The notes under the pieces are model-generated. The model did no database searches, was not told the origin of the DNA, and was given only the letters and a program-made list of their open reading frames with translations. From Bacillota bacterium (GTDB taxonomy: Bacteria; Bacillota; Clostridia; Lachnospirales; Lachnospiraceae), in assembly GCA_023415655.1 (NCBI GenBank), contig JAEZKD010000113.1, positions 1 through 5,947 on the forward strand: a stretch of 5,947 nucleotides of DNA, read 5' to 3'. Numbering within the stretch: the stretch's first letter is position 1; every line of letters begins with the position of its first letter. Below are positions 1-5,933 of this stretch, piece after piece. Both the position numbers and the translations under genes were made by a program.

Positions 1-1544
1 GTAAGTATATTTTGACCGAGCCATATCTGGATACTATAACAGGAGAAGCAGTTGTAACGATAGCGACACCAATCGAGAAAAATGGTCAGGTGTTCGGAGT
101 AGCAGGTATAGATGTCTCTTTGCGAGAGGTTGCAATAGCTATGAAGAAACATACGATTGGAGATAAGGGATTCTCTATTCTATTATCTGCTAATGGAAAT
201 GTGGTATATGCTCCGACAGAGGAAATTTTGATGATGAATGTTGCAGCATTAAATGTAAATCAGGAAGCAATAGATGCGGTAAACAATAAAGTTGAGCAGA
301 GTATGAAAATCACTTTTAGCAAAGAGAAGGAATATGGTACGTTTGCTTTAGTAGGAAATACAGGGTATATGGTATTAAGCGTATTACCATATGCAGAATA
401 TTACAGATCGATAGTGATATCATTAGTAGCTATTATTATAATGGCAGCAGTTGGAAGTGGGGCAATTTTACTTAACATCAAACGTAACGCACAGAAGATT
501 AGTAAACCGATTGTTACCTTGAATGGCATTACTCAGAGATTGGCAGAGGGAGATTTGGATGTAGATGTTTCAGTAACAGCAGATAATGAGATTGGGGAGT
601 TGTCAGAGTCTATTAGAAAAACAGTAGGTAGATTAAAAGAATATATTGTTTACATAGAAGAGATATCGAATGTATTAAAAGAGATGGCAGATGGAAAACT
701 ACGAATAGTTTTGAAGAATGATTATAAGGGTGAATTCAGACTATTAAAGGATGCTATGGAAAATATTTCGGAATCCATGACAAAAGTAATTCTTAAGATT
801 CACGAAGGCGCAAATCATGTAGCATCAGGCTCAGATGAATTAGCAAATGTGTCACAATCATTGGCTGAGGGTGCAACAACACAGGCAGTGGCAGTACATA
901 GCTTGGCAGATATTGCAAATAAAATTGTAGAATCTGTGGAAGAGAATCGTACAAATGCGGAATCAGCAGCAAATGAGATGAATCAATTGACCACAATGAT
1001 GAAACAGAATCAGATGCAGATGGATGAAATGATGGAAGCAATGGTAAAAATTCAGGCTACGTCACAAGAGGTAGTAGGTATCATTCAGACAATTGAAGAA
1101 ATTGCACAACAGACGAATTTACTTTCACTAAATGCATCGATTGAGGCAGCTAGAGCAGGTGAATCAGGAAGAGGATTTGCAGTTGTTGCGGGTGAAATCG
1201 GGAAATTGGCAGATAATAGTTCTTCGGCAGCAAGTACTACAAAGCAGTTGATAGAGGTTTCTATGCAGCAGATTGAAAAGGGAAATCAGTTGGCAGGTCA
1301 TGTGTTAGATTCGTTAAAGAAGGCTGTAGAAGCGTTTGCCCAGGTAGACAAAATGATGGAACAGACTGTAAAGCTGGCAGTTGCTCAGGCAAATGATATA
1401 CAAACAATTCGTAAAGGTGTGGATGAATTATCTCAGGGTGTGGTTGATAATTCTGCGATTGCAGAGGAAGGCTCTGCAACATCACAGGAGTTAGCGGCAC
1501 AAGCAATGAGTCTGAAAGAATTGATAGATAGGTTTGAATGCTAG
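1..1544 (+). CDS. Methyl-accepting chemotaxis protein, 5' end outside window
   Basis: This is a transmembrane chemoreceptor that controls CheA/CheW signalling. The frame is open from base 3 to the TAG at 1542-1544. The first possible start (TTG at 12) lies inside a sensor domain, so the true start is upstream. In order: the C-terminal part of a periplasmic/extracellular double-Cache (dCache) domain (to about 405, with PYLD, a TG turn and GID near 105-113); one membrane segment (about 408-476); a HAMP domain (about 486-650) containing EIGELSESI; a second HAMP-like helical stretch (about 650-795); and the cytoplasmic MCP coiled coil (about 800-1530). The conserved hairpin tip runs from about 1092 (IEEIAQQTNLLSLNASIEAA, then GRGFAVVAGEIGKLAD). 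It ends in ELIDRFEC, with no CheR-tethering pentapeptide. dCache receptors often bind amino acids, but the ligand cannot be assigned because the N-terminal half is missing. No neighbouring che genes are visible. Confidence 0.96.
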   Translation, partial: KYILTEPYLDTITGEAVVTIATPIEKNGQVFGVAGIDVSLREVAIAMKKHTIGDKGFSILLSANGNVVYAPTEEILMMNVAALNVNQEAIDAVNNKVEQSMKITFSKEKEYGTFALVGNTGYMVLSVLPYAEYYRSIVISLVAIIIMAAVGSGAILLNIKRNAQKISKPIVTLNGITQRLAEGDLDVDVSVTADNEIGELSESIRKTVGRLKEYIVYIEEISNVLKEMADGKLRIVLKNDYKGEFRLLKDAMENISESMTKVILKIHEGANHVASGSDELANVSQSLAEGATTQAVAVHSLADIANKIVESVEENRTNAESAANEMNQLTTMMKQNQMQMDEMMEAMVKIQATSQEVVGIIQTIEEIAQQTNLLSLNASIEAARAGESGRGFAVVAGEIGKLADNSSSAASTTKQLIEVSMQQIEKGNQLAGHVLDSLKKAVEAFAQVDKMMEQTVKLAVAQANDIQTIRKGVDELSQGVVDNSAIAEEGSATSQELAAQAMSLKELIDRFEC

Positions 1545-1806
1545 CTCTTTTGGAGAGGATGAGAAAAATCTTAGTGTAAGCTGATGTATTGTTATTCCAA
1601 CGATGAAGAGCTTAGATAAATAAAATCAGTGTTTATGTAGGTTTAAGAAAATAAAGGTCAAGATTTACGACTAATATAGAGGTGTTATTATAAGATCTAA
1701 GGGCTTCGAAACCTTTCATTAACAAAGGAATAAATTACAGAGGCTTTCATCTCCGTTTGCAATATGGATATGGAAAATGAGGTCAGCGATTTGTCTGCCA
1801 TTGAAC

Positions 1807-1890
1807 AACGTCGTTTGTGATGCAATAATCCTTGTTTTTAGCATCACAAACGACGTTCATTCGTGACAGGAAAGGAGTCGTTTGTGGTGC
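1807..1890. repeat. Three-copy repeat (direct, inverted, direct) forming alternative hairpins
   Basis: Copy 1 is AACGTCGTTTGTGATGC at 1807-1823. Copy 2 at 1841-1857 is its exact reverse complement (17 of 17), separated by a 17-nt spacer. Copy 3 at 1877-1890 is GTCGTTTGTGGTGC, matching copy 1 in 13 of 14 positions. Copy 2 can therefore pair either with copy 1 (17 bp, perfect) or with copy 3 (14 bp with one G-U pair in + strand RNA). It cannot pair with both. No further copies were found in the window. The element sits between two convergent genes. It could be an attenuator-like switch, a terminator pair, a small non-autonomous element or a protein-binding array. The sequence alone does not decide. 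Confidence 0.85.
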
Positions 1891-1900
1891 TTTTCTTTCT
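1841..1900 (+). terminator. Candidate + strand terminator (copy 2/copy 3 hairpin)
   Basis: The arms 1841-1854 and 1877-1890 pair over 14 bp, including one G-U, around a 22-nt loop. They are followed directly by TTTTCTTTCT (1891-1900), a T-rich tract on the + strand. This could end transcripts coming from the chemoreceptor gene about 300 nt upstream. The loop is longer than in a typical intrinsic terminator and the T tract is interrupted. The competing copy 1/copy 2 hairpin (1807-1857) would form first and is longer, so termination might be conditional. On the - strand the hairpin lacks a following T run and carries a C/A mismatch. Confidence 0.4.
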
Positions 1901-2024
1901 CCCCTTTTAATCTATGTAAGTACATGCAAAAACTCAAAAAACACAAGGCTTGATCGAGCGAATGAAGAAAACCAAACTTACAACGTGAATGTCAAAGAAA
2001 GGTTGTTCTCTAATAATATACCCA

Positions 2025-4196
2025 CTATTTTATGGTATTTCCTTTTACCTTGCTTCCCTTGGAGGAATTGATATTAATTTCCTGATTCTTCTTACAGCTT
2101 GTTATTTTATTTTTTGTTATTACCGCATCGTCAGCTTGGTAAACAAAGATACCACGGTTATTCATATTGGATTTCTTAGATCCTGCAATCACATTCTCTG
2201 TAATAATTGATTTATTGCTTTGATGGTTAATCGAGATTGCGTTGTCCATTGAGTTACTAATTGTATTTGCTTTTATCGTACAGCTTGTGCTTTGATTGTA
2301 TAGAAAGATTCCATTCTTCGCAGCATTTTTTACTGTATTCTTATATATCAAAACCTTTGAAGAGTTAGAAACTCCGATTCCACCATCATTTGAACCTGTT
2401 TTCCCTGCATTTTTAATTTTATTCTTCTGAACAATTCCTTCCTTGCATCCAGCATCCAAATAAATTGCATGTTTCATTGTTTTGCTAATGTTATTTCCTT
2501 CGATATTGACTTTTGGAGCATTTTTTACATACATCCCATGTCGATTTGCTGTTGCTATCACATTGTTTTGAATGCGAAATATTTTCTTAGAACTTTTATC
2601 TGCATTTACATGGATTGCATCCTGACTTCCTGATGAAGTAACGGCATTAATTTTGTTATCAGTAATTGTTGCAGAGCCCACCTGGTAAGCAAAGATACCG
2701 TGGAGCTTGTAGTTTGTAACCTGATTGAGTGTTACAGTGGCATCATTACTCTGTTGATAGAGACCTATTCCATTTTCACCAGCTCCTACGATGATATTGT
2801 TCGTAATACTGCAGGAAGTACTTTGATTATAGAGAAAGACTCCATTTTTCGCTGGGTTTGTAACTGTATTCGAGATAATAGACAGTTTATTGGAGTTTAA
2901 TACACCGATACCGCCTTCTGTACTTCCCTTTTCTCCAGCGTTCTCAATCTTATTATTGCTAACTTCAGATTTATCACATCCATTGATCAGATAGATTGCG
3001 TTCTTTTTGGTATCAGATATCATGCTGTTTGTTACTACAGCTTCTGGTGCTTCTTCTATAAAGATTCCATAGCGTCCCATTGTATGAATACGATTAGAAT
3101 CACATAACACTCCTGTCAAAGGTCTTTCTTTACTACCAATAATACGAATCGCATCTCCCCATAAAGTAGATTTTCCTACCTTAAATGGGGCTATCTCTGA
3201 AATTTCATTGTTACGAATGGTAATGAAATAATTCTCAGGTATTTCCTCTGTTTGGGTGGTTTTCAATGGGGTCAAGTAATGTTCTTCCTCGTTATCAATC
3301 GCTGTATATACAAGGATTCCTAATGCTCCTTTGTAGATACTATTTCCTTCGATGGTGAGATTCTGATAATTATAGGCTTTTATTCCTGCTTCTTTTAGAT
3401 CATGAAGCTGATTATTCGAAATATTAATATTTTTATGGTAAACTCCTTGAATCGATGTATGGGAACCAATTCCTCTTGGATAATCATAAATTTCACAGTT
3501 TGTTATTTGTATATTATCACATACAAAGTCATCATAAACTAAAGATTTTGATTGCAACGAAGGAACAACCGCATTATCATGAACAATGTCAAGATGAATG
3601 GCTTCTTTTAACATTGTTCCACGATATCCAAATAGTCTGCAATCATCGATACTTGCATTTCGAACTCCAGCCAGAGTTATAAGGTGACTTCCGTTTGGTA
3701 CGTTACAAATAATCGATTCTCTTATAACTACATTGGAAGCATGGATAAAACGAAAGCTTTCTGAGCCGATATTTGAATCCCACACTTTTGATGCATCCCA
3801 AATTCCACCGGTTATCGATATATTGACTGTTGTATTATATCCACCTGCATCCTTTGATAAATCATTGGCAAGTATTGCTCCCTTGGTATGATTTCTCATT
3901 AATTTTGCATTTGGATCTGCTATGATTGAAGTATTGGAATAGATACGTAACTCTTTGACTAGATTATAAGTTCCTTCTGGAATGTTAACAATCAGATTGT
4001 AGTTTCCTTCCTTATTTAAATCCAGCAAATTTTGAAGTTCAGCAGAAGTACAATTGGCAGTAGCGGTAACCTCCTTCGTTGTAACTGCTGCCTTAGCTGT
4101 TGTATCTCCTCCAATTACTACCATAACAAACAACATCATTAGCAAGCCAAAAAGACCAAAACACACTTTTTTTACCTTTCGTATCATTTTACTCAT
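2025..4196 (-). CDS. Secreted right-handed parallel beta-helix repeat protein
   Basis: This is an exported 723-residue protein of the pectate-lyase-like beta-helix fold. The ATG at 4196-4194 is preceded by AGGAGG (plus 4203-4208) six bases upstream; the next Met (residue 4) would be too far from it. Residues 1-36 form a signal peptide: basic MSKMIRKVKK, a hydrophobic core 11-29, and likely cleavage after AKA (34-36). Residues about 60-105 (NIPEGTYNLVKELRIYSNTS) look like the N-terminal cap of pectate-lyase-superfamily proteins. From about 120 to the end there are stacked coils with asparagine ladders of the type I-x-x-N-x-I. Residues 168-250 carry GSHLITLAGV, EAIHLD (198-203) and GIGSH (242-246), the best candidates for a carbohydrate site. 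Residues 375-551 are repeated at 552-723. No LPXTG, SLH or choline-binding anchor is seen. The family includes polysaccharide lyases, hydrolases and non-enzymatic surface proteins, so the substrate and even catalysis are unproven. Confidence 0.92.
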   Translation of the reverse strand: MSKMIRKVKKVCFGLFGLLMMLFVMVVIGGDTTAKAAVTTKEVTATANCTSAELQNLLDLNKEGNYNLIVNIPEGTYNLVKELRIYSNTSIIADPNAKLMRNHTKGAILANDLSKDAGGYNTTVNISITGGIWDASKVWDSNIGSESFRFIHASNVVIRESIICNVPNGSHLITLAGVRNASIDDCRLFGYRGTMLKEAIHLDIVHDNAVVPSLQSKSLVYDDFVCDNIQITNCEIYDYPRGIGSHTSIQGVYHKNINISNNQLHDLKEAGIKAYNYQNLTIEGNSIYKGALGILVYTAIDNEEEHYLTPLKTTQTEEIPENYFITIRNNEISEIAPFKVGKSTLWGDAIRIIGSKERPLTGVLCDSNRIHTMGRYGIFIEEAPEAVVTNSMISDTKKNAIYLINGCDKSEVSNNKIENAGEKGSTEGGIGVLNSNKLSIISNTVTNPAKNGVFLYNQSTSCSITNNIIVGAGENGIGLYQQSNDATVTLNQVTNYKLHGIFAYQVGSATITDNKINAVTSSGSQDAIHVNADKSSKKIFRIQNNVIATANRHGMYVKNAPKVNIEGNNISKTMKHAIYLDAGCKEGIVQKNKIKNAGKTGSNDGGIGVSNSSKVLIYKNTVKNAAKNGIFLYNQSTSCTIKANTISNSMDNAISINHQSNKSIITENVIAGSKKSNMNNRGIFVYQADDAVITKNKITSCKKNQEININSSKGSKVKGNTIK
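2028..2543 (-). repeat. Beta-helix internal repeat, unit 2 (residues 552-723)
   Basis: Second unit, starting at RHGMYVKNAP and containing GSNDGGIGV and NGIFLYNQSTSC (C639, exactly 177 residues after C462). After the gapless 88-residue core it carries about five extra residues before RGIFVYQ (unit 1: HGIFAYQ). It then runs to the C-terminus in a shortened last coil. The protein therefore ends inside the beta-helix, with no separate C-terminal domain. Confidence 0.85.
2544..3074 (-). repeat. Beta-helix internal repeat, unit 1 (residues 375-551)
   Basis: First unit of a tandem duplication within the beta-helix protein. It starts at RYGIFIEEAP and contains GSTEGGIGV and NGVFLYNQSTSC (C462). It aligns without gaps over at least 88 residues (375-462) to unit 2, with 49 identities by my count. 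The matching DNA is also visibly alike: the segment around 2812-2873 resembles that around 2281-2340 at an offset of 531 bases. Confidence 0.85.
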
Positions 4197-4247
4197 TCTC
4201 TTCCTCCTTATGTAATTAAATCTGAAGCATTGTTTTATAACTCCGAA

Positions 4248-4257
4248 TTCTGAGCTT
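4248..4257. repeat. Direct repeat TTCTGAGCTT, copy 1
   Basis: Perfect 10-bp match to 4292-4301, with a 44-bp start-to-start distance. It lies immediately next to the -10 box of the - strand promoter, on the transcription-start side, a position suited to a repressor site. Confidence 0.6.
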
Positions 4258-4286
4258 ATTATACTTGATTTATTCCTATATGCCTA
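4258..4286 (-). promoter_or_regulatory. Candidate promoter of the beta-helix gene
   Basis: On the - strand a perfect TATAAT (plus 4258-4263) lies 17 bp after TAGGCA (plus 4281-4286, four of six matches to TTGACA). The predicted start would leave a leader of roughly 55 nt before the ATG at 4196. The promoter is bracketed by the direct repeat TTCTGAGCTT, one copy abutting the -10. No transcript data are available, and in AT-rich DNA such matches can be accidental. Confidence 0.5.
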
Positions 4287-4291
4287 CTAAT

Positions 4292-4301
4292 TTCTGAGCT
4301 T
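4292..4301. repeat. Direct repeat TTCTGAGCTT, copy 2
   Basis: Second copy of the 10-bp repeat, located just upstream of the -35 of the - strand promoter. The 44-bp spacing is close to four helical turns, so both copies would face roughly the same side of the DNA. Confidence 0.6.
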
Positions 4302-4371
4302 TTACTCTCTTGGTATTTGTATCGGAGAATGGGAATTTAGGCATTCCGGTTATACGGAGACGTTTTTTCTA

Positions 4372-4400
4372 TGGAAAAATGATGAGAGAGAGGATATAAT
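4372..4400 (+). promoter_or_regulatory. Candidate promoter of the 4444-5205 cluster
   Basis: A perfect TATAAT at 4395-4400 lies 17 bp after TGGAAA (4372-4377, four of six matches to TTGACA). Transcription would begin near 4407. That leaves about 37 nt before the ATG at 4444, which has its own ribosome-binding site AGAAGGA at 4428-4434. Confidence 0.55.
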
Positions 4401-4443
4401 AGTTACTTAAGAATGTAGAAAAATAGTAGAAGGATAAATCAAC

Positions 4444-4521
4444 ATGAAAGTAATGTTTTATAAAAATTATAATGGCAGAGTAGAATATTCAGAAGCAAAT
4501 AAATATTTTTTTGAGGGGTAA
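4444..4521 (+). CDS. 25-residue ORF resembling the start of a HicB-type antitoxin
   Basis: The ATG at 4444 follows AGAAGGA (4428-4434) by nine bases and sits behind a good promoter, so translation is plausible. The peptide begins MKVMFYKNYNGRVEYSEANK and stops at TAA 4519-4521. From memory, the pattern M-x-Y-K-x-Y-x-x-x-V-E-Y-S with a following F-G resembles the N-terminus of HicB-family antitoxins (COG4226 type), which are normally over 100 residues. A seven-T run at 4506-4512 precedes the stop. Skipping one T would read RGKVR and then stop, recalling the family's GKV motif. It may be a broken antitoxin remnant, a genuine microprotein, or a leader peptide whose translation aids the gene starting six bases after its stop. 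No HicA toxin gene is present in the window. Confidence 0.45.
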   Translation: MKVMFYKNYNGRVEYSEANKYFFEG

Positions 4522-4527
4522 AGTTAG

Positions 4528-5205
4528 ATGAGGGAAATAATAAGAGCAAATGTTAAAGACGGAATTGAAATTGTACAGGAAGAAGAGAATGTCATATATA
4601 TTAAAGGTGGAGATTTCTCTGTGAGAAGATATCGTGATAATTGCTATGGTTTTTCGAGTCAATACCTGTCATGGGAAAATGCATCTTATGCGTATGCCGA
4701 GAAGGGAAAAGAGGAAATAAACGATTATTTGTTGTATCGCGCATTACAAGAAGATAGAAAACTGTGCGTAAGTTTTTACACAAAAGATGCAGCTAGAATA
4801 AAGAAAGTTTTTTCTGATAGGAAGAAATATGATTATTTTGAGAAAACAGTAAAGAGTGAAGAACATAGAGGATTTTCGTATGTGTTTGTTACAAAAAAAA
4901 GATGTTTAAATGCTTATTATAATATGGAAAAGATAGAAGATATCTATCAAAGAGAGGCTTTTTCTGTTAACAGATTAATGAATTTTGAGGATATACCGCT
5001 AATAAATTTTTTTAACGGGAAACTTGTGGATTCATGCTATGGAGTGGAATTCGATACATACTTAGATACAGAAAATCCAGAAAGTGACAAGGTGTTAAAT
5101 GCTTTTGGTAGAGAAGAGACGATAATAGTTACGGGGCTTCTCTATGGATATCCAATTGAAATGACAATGGCAATGTTAGCGTGCTTATGTCAACGTCGAA
5201 TATAA
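4528..5205 (+). CDS. Hypothetical protein, 225 residues
   Basis: The ATG at 4528 follows GAGGGG (4513-4518) by nine bases, and the codon pattern is clearly coding. I do not recognise the family. It is a soluble, charged protein with no signal peptide or membrane segment. Visible segments are an N-terminal strand-rich part (NVIYIKGGDFSVRRY, 21-35), a mixed helical middle with many Tyr and Lys (60-145), and a C-terminal motif GREETIIVTGLLYGYPIE (194-211). The last motif looks like the conserved end of a domain and is the best handle for a search. The final residues LACLCQRRI look unlike the rest, and another frame stays open past the stop, so the C-terminus may be frameshifted. The gene lies six bases after the short ORF and probably shares its transcript. 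The upstream HicB-like peptide only weakly hints at a toxin-antitoxin or defence context. Confidence 0.8.
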   Translation: MREIIRANVKDGIEIVQEEENVIYIKGGDFSVRRYRDNCYGFSSQYLSWENASYAYAEKGKEEINDYLLYRALQEDRKLCVSFYTKDAARIKKVFSDRKKYDYFEKTVKSEEHRGFSYVFVTKKRCLNAYYNMEKIEDIYQREAFSVNRLMNFEDIPLINFFNGKLVDSCYGVEFDTYLDTENPESDKVLNAFGREETIIVTGLLYGYPIEMTMAMLACLCQRRI

Positions 5206-5390
5206 AGAATAACGATAATCTTGGTAAGATTTGCGTAATGAAAAGATTTGATAATTACAAATTAGTGCCGCGGTTTTATGACTACCTTTTTAGGAATAAT
5301 ATTTCCGGAGAAGCATATTACAGTCATATGCTAAACTTCAGTGTATGGAAGTTGGAGAAACAGAAAGTTGACAACCAAACAATAATTTAA
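5187..5390 (+). CDS. Doubtful overlapping ORF or frameshifted tail
   Basis: The frame is open from 5160 to the TAA at 5388-5390 and overlaps the end of the 225-residue gene. The ATG at 5187 (MSTSNIKNN) has no ribosome-binding site. An internal ATG at 5239 (MKRFDNYKLVPRFYDYLF) has only a weak GGTAAG upstream. The composition is not obviously random and includes SGEAYYSHMLNFSVWKLEKQ. It could be the displaced C-terminus of the upstream protein after an indel near 5160-5205, a small separate gene, or chance. I recognise no family. Confidence 0.25.
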   Translation: MSTSNIKNNDNLGKICVMKRFDNYKLVPRFYDYLFRNNISGEAYYSHMLNFSVWKLEKQKVDNQTII

Positions 5391-5397
5391 CCAAAAC

Positions 5398-5431
5398 CTC
5401 GGAAATGCCCGTAAACTTAAGCATTTCCGGG
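5398..5431 (+). promoter_or_regulatory. Stem-loop ahead of the phosphatase gene
   Basis: CGGAAATGC (5400-5408) and GCATTTCCG (5421-5429) pair perfectly. The stem extends by one T-G and one C-G pair to 5398/5431, giving 11 bp around a 12-nt loop. No T run follows on the + strand; the next bases are TAAAAAGGAG, which contain the ribosome-binding site of the phosphatase. It may be a Rho-dependent or weak terminator for the upstream cluster, an RNA processing site, or a structure that affects phosphatase translation. Confidence 0.5.
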
Positions 5432-5453
5432 TAAAAAGGAGCAAACAATTACT

Positions 5454-5921
5454 ATGATAAAAGTATTATTCGTCTGCCACGGCAACATCTGTAGAAGCCC
5501 AATGGCAGAATTCGTATTCAAAGACATGGTAAAAAATCTTGGAATTGCAGATCAATTCATAATAGCATCTGCAGCAACAAGCACAGAAGAGATAGGGAAT
5601 TCAGTTCACCCTGGAACCAAAGCAAAATTAAGAGAACATGGAATCTCTTGCGAAGGAAAAACGGCGATCCAATTAAGAAAGCAGGATTACGATTACTATG
5701 ATTATCTGATTGGGATGGATCATTATAATATCAAAAATATGGAACGTATGCTCGGCAGAAAAGATAAAATACATTTGCTATTAGAGTTTGCGGGATCTTT
5801 GAGTTCAATCTCGGATCCTTGGTATACACATGATTTTGACGCAACTTATCGAGATGTGTTAGCAGGTTGTAAGGGATTTCTGAATCACTTAAGAAGCGAA
5901 GGGTTAATTAATATAGGATAA
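5454..5921 (+). CDS. Low-molecular-weight protein tyrosine phosphatase
   Basis: This is a cytoplasmic phosphatase that removes phosphate from phosphotyrosine through a cysteinyl-phosphate intermediate. The 155-residue length is normal for the family. The N-terminus carries the P-loop C-x5-R-S: CHGNICRS at residues 8-15, with C8 as nucleophile and R14 binding phosphate. The general acid is D121 in the DPW motif (DPWYTHDFDATY), followed by a C-terminal helix. The start ATG is preceded by AAGGAG (5436-5441) at 12 bases, somewhat long but the only good site. Bacterial members often act with tyrosine kinases in capsule or exopolysaccharide control, and others are stand-alone. No kinase or polysaccharide genes are visible here, so the substrate is unknown. 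All key residues are present, so it should be active. Confidence 0.96.
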   Translation: MIKVLFVCHGNICRSPMAEFVFKDMVKNLGIADQFIIASAATSTEEIGNSVHPGTKAKLREHGISCEGKTAIQLRKQDYDYYDYLIGMDHYNIKNMERMLGRKDKIHLLLEFAGSLSSISDPWYTHDFDATYRDVLAGCKGFLNHLRSEGLINIG

Positions 5922-5933
5922 TAGTATTGACAG

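Larger units (their letters stand above)
1545..2024. other. Gene-poor region between convergent genes
   Basis: About 480 bp separates the chemoreceptor stop from the stop of the - strand beta-helix gene. I see no complete gene. Two short stretches look coding-like but have no start signals and end at stops: the frame 1734-1820 (includes NEVSDLSAIEQRRL, stop TGA at 1818) and the frame 1920-1988 (includes GLIERMKKTKLTT, stop TGA at 1986). They may be scraps of a decayed gene or chance. A weak 7-bp inverted match (AGCTCTT at 1543-1549, AAGAGCT at 1606-1612) is too widely spaced to be a terminator. The notable element is the three-copy repeat at 1807-1890. On the - strand no convincing terminator follows the beta-helix gene, only T-rich runs opposite about 1928-1945. 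Confidence 0.6.
4197..4443. other. Divergent intergenic promoter region
   Basis: This region drives the beta-helix gene leftward and the 4444-5205 cluster rightward. It contains no ORF of note. It holds a candidate promoter on each strand (4258-4286 and 4372-4400) and a perfect 10-bp direct repeat (4248-4257, 4292-4301). It also has a weak imperfect hairpin at 4323-4348, CGGA-GA-ATG against CATTCCG with a two-base bulge, which lies upstream of the + strand promoter. Confidence 0.65.

Noticed and set aside
793..1506. Long - strand ORFs (793-1041, 1261-1506) opposite the chemoreceptor
   Set aside because: They are antisense shadows of a clearly coding MCP domain and have no ribosome-binding sites or protein-like composition.
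1807..1857. The 17-bp inverted repeat as terminal repeats of an insertion sequence or an invertible switch
   Set aside because: The arms enclose only 17 bases, with no transposase or recombinase gene nearby and no visible target-site duplication.
1807..1890. Three repeats as a CRISPR-like array
   Set aside because: Only three short copies, one inverted, with unequal spacers and no cas genes.
1832..2210. + strand ORFs at 1832-2071 and 1989-2210
   Set aside because: They run antisense into the beta-helix gene and lack start signals. The first begins at a TTG within the hairpin spacer.
2700..3682. + strand ORFs at 2700-2900 and 3455-3682
   Set aside because: They lie antisense inside the beta-helix coding sequence with no start signals.
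4601..4783. - strand ORF opposite the 225-residue gene
   Set aside because: The + strand frame has a promoter, ribosome-binding site and coding pattern; this one has none.
5368..5373. Perfect TTGACA as a -35 box for the phosphatase gene
   Set aside because: No acceptable -10 box lies 16-18 bp downstream; the bases there are CCAAAAC.
5927..5932. Perfect TTGACA just after the phosphatase stop
   Set aside because: The position of a matching -10 falls outside the window, so a promoter cannot be supported.
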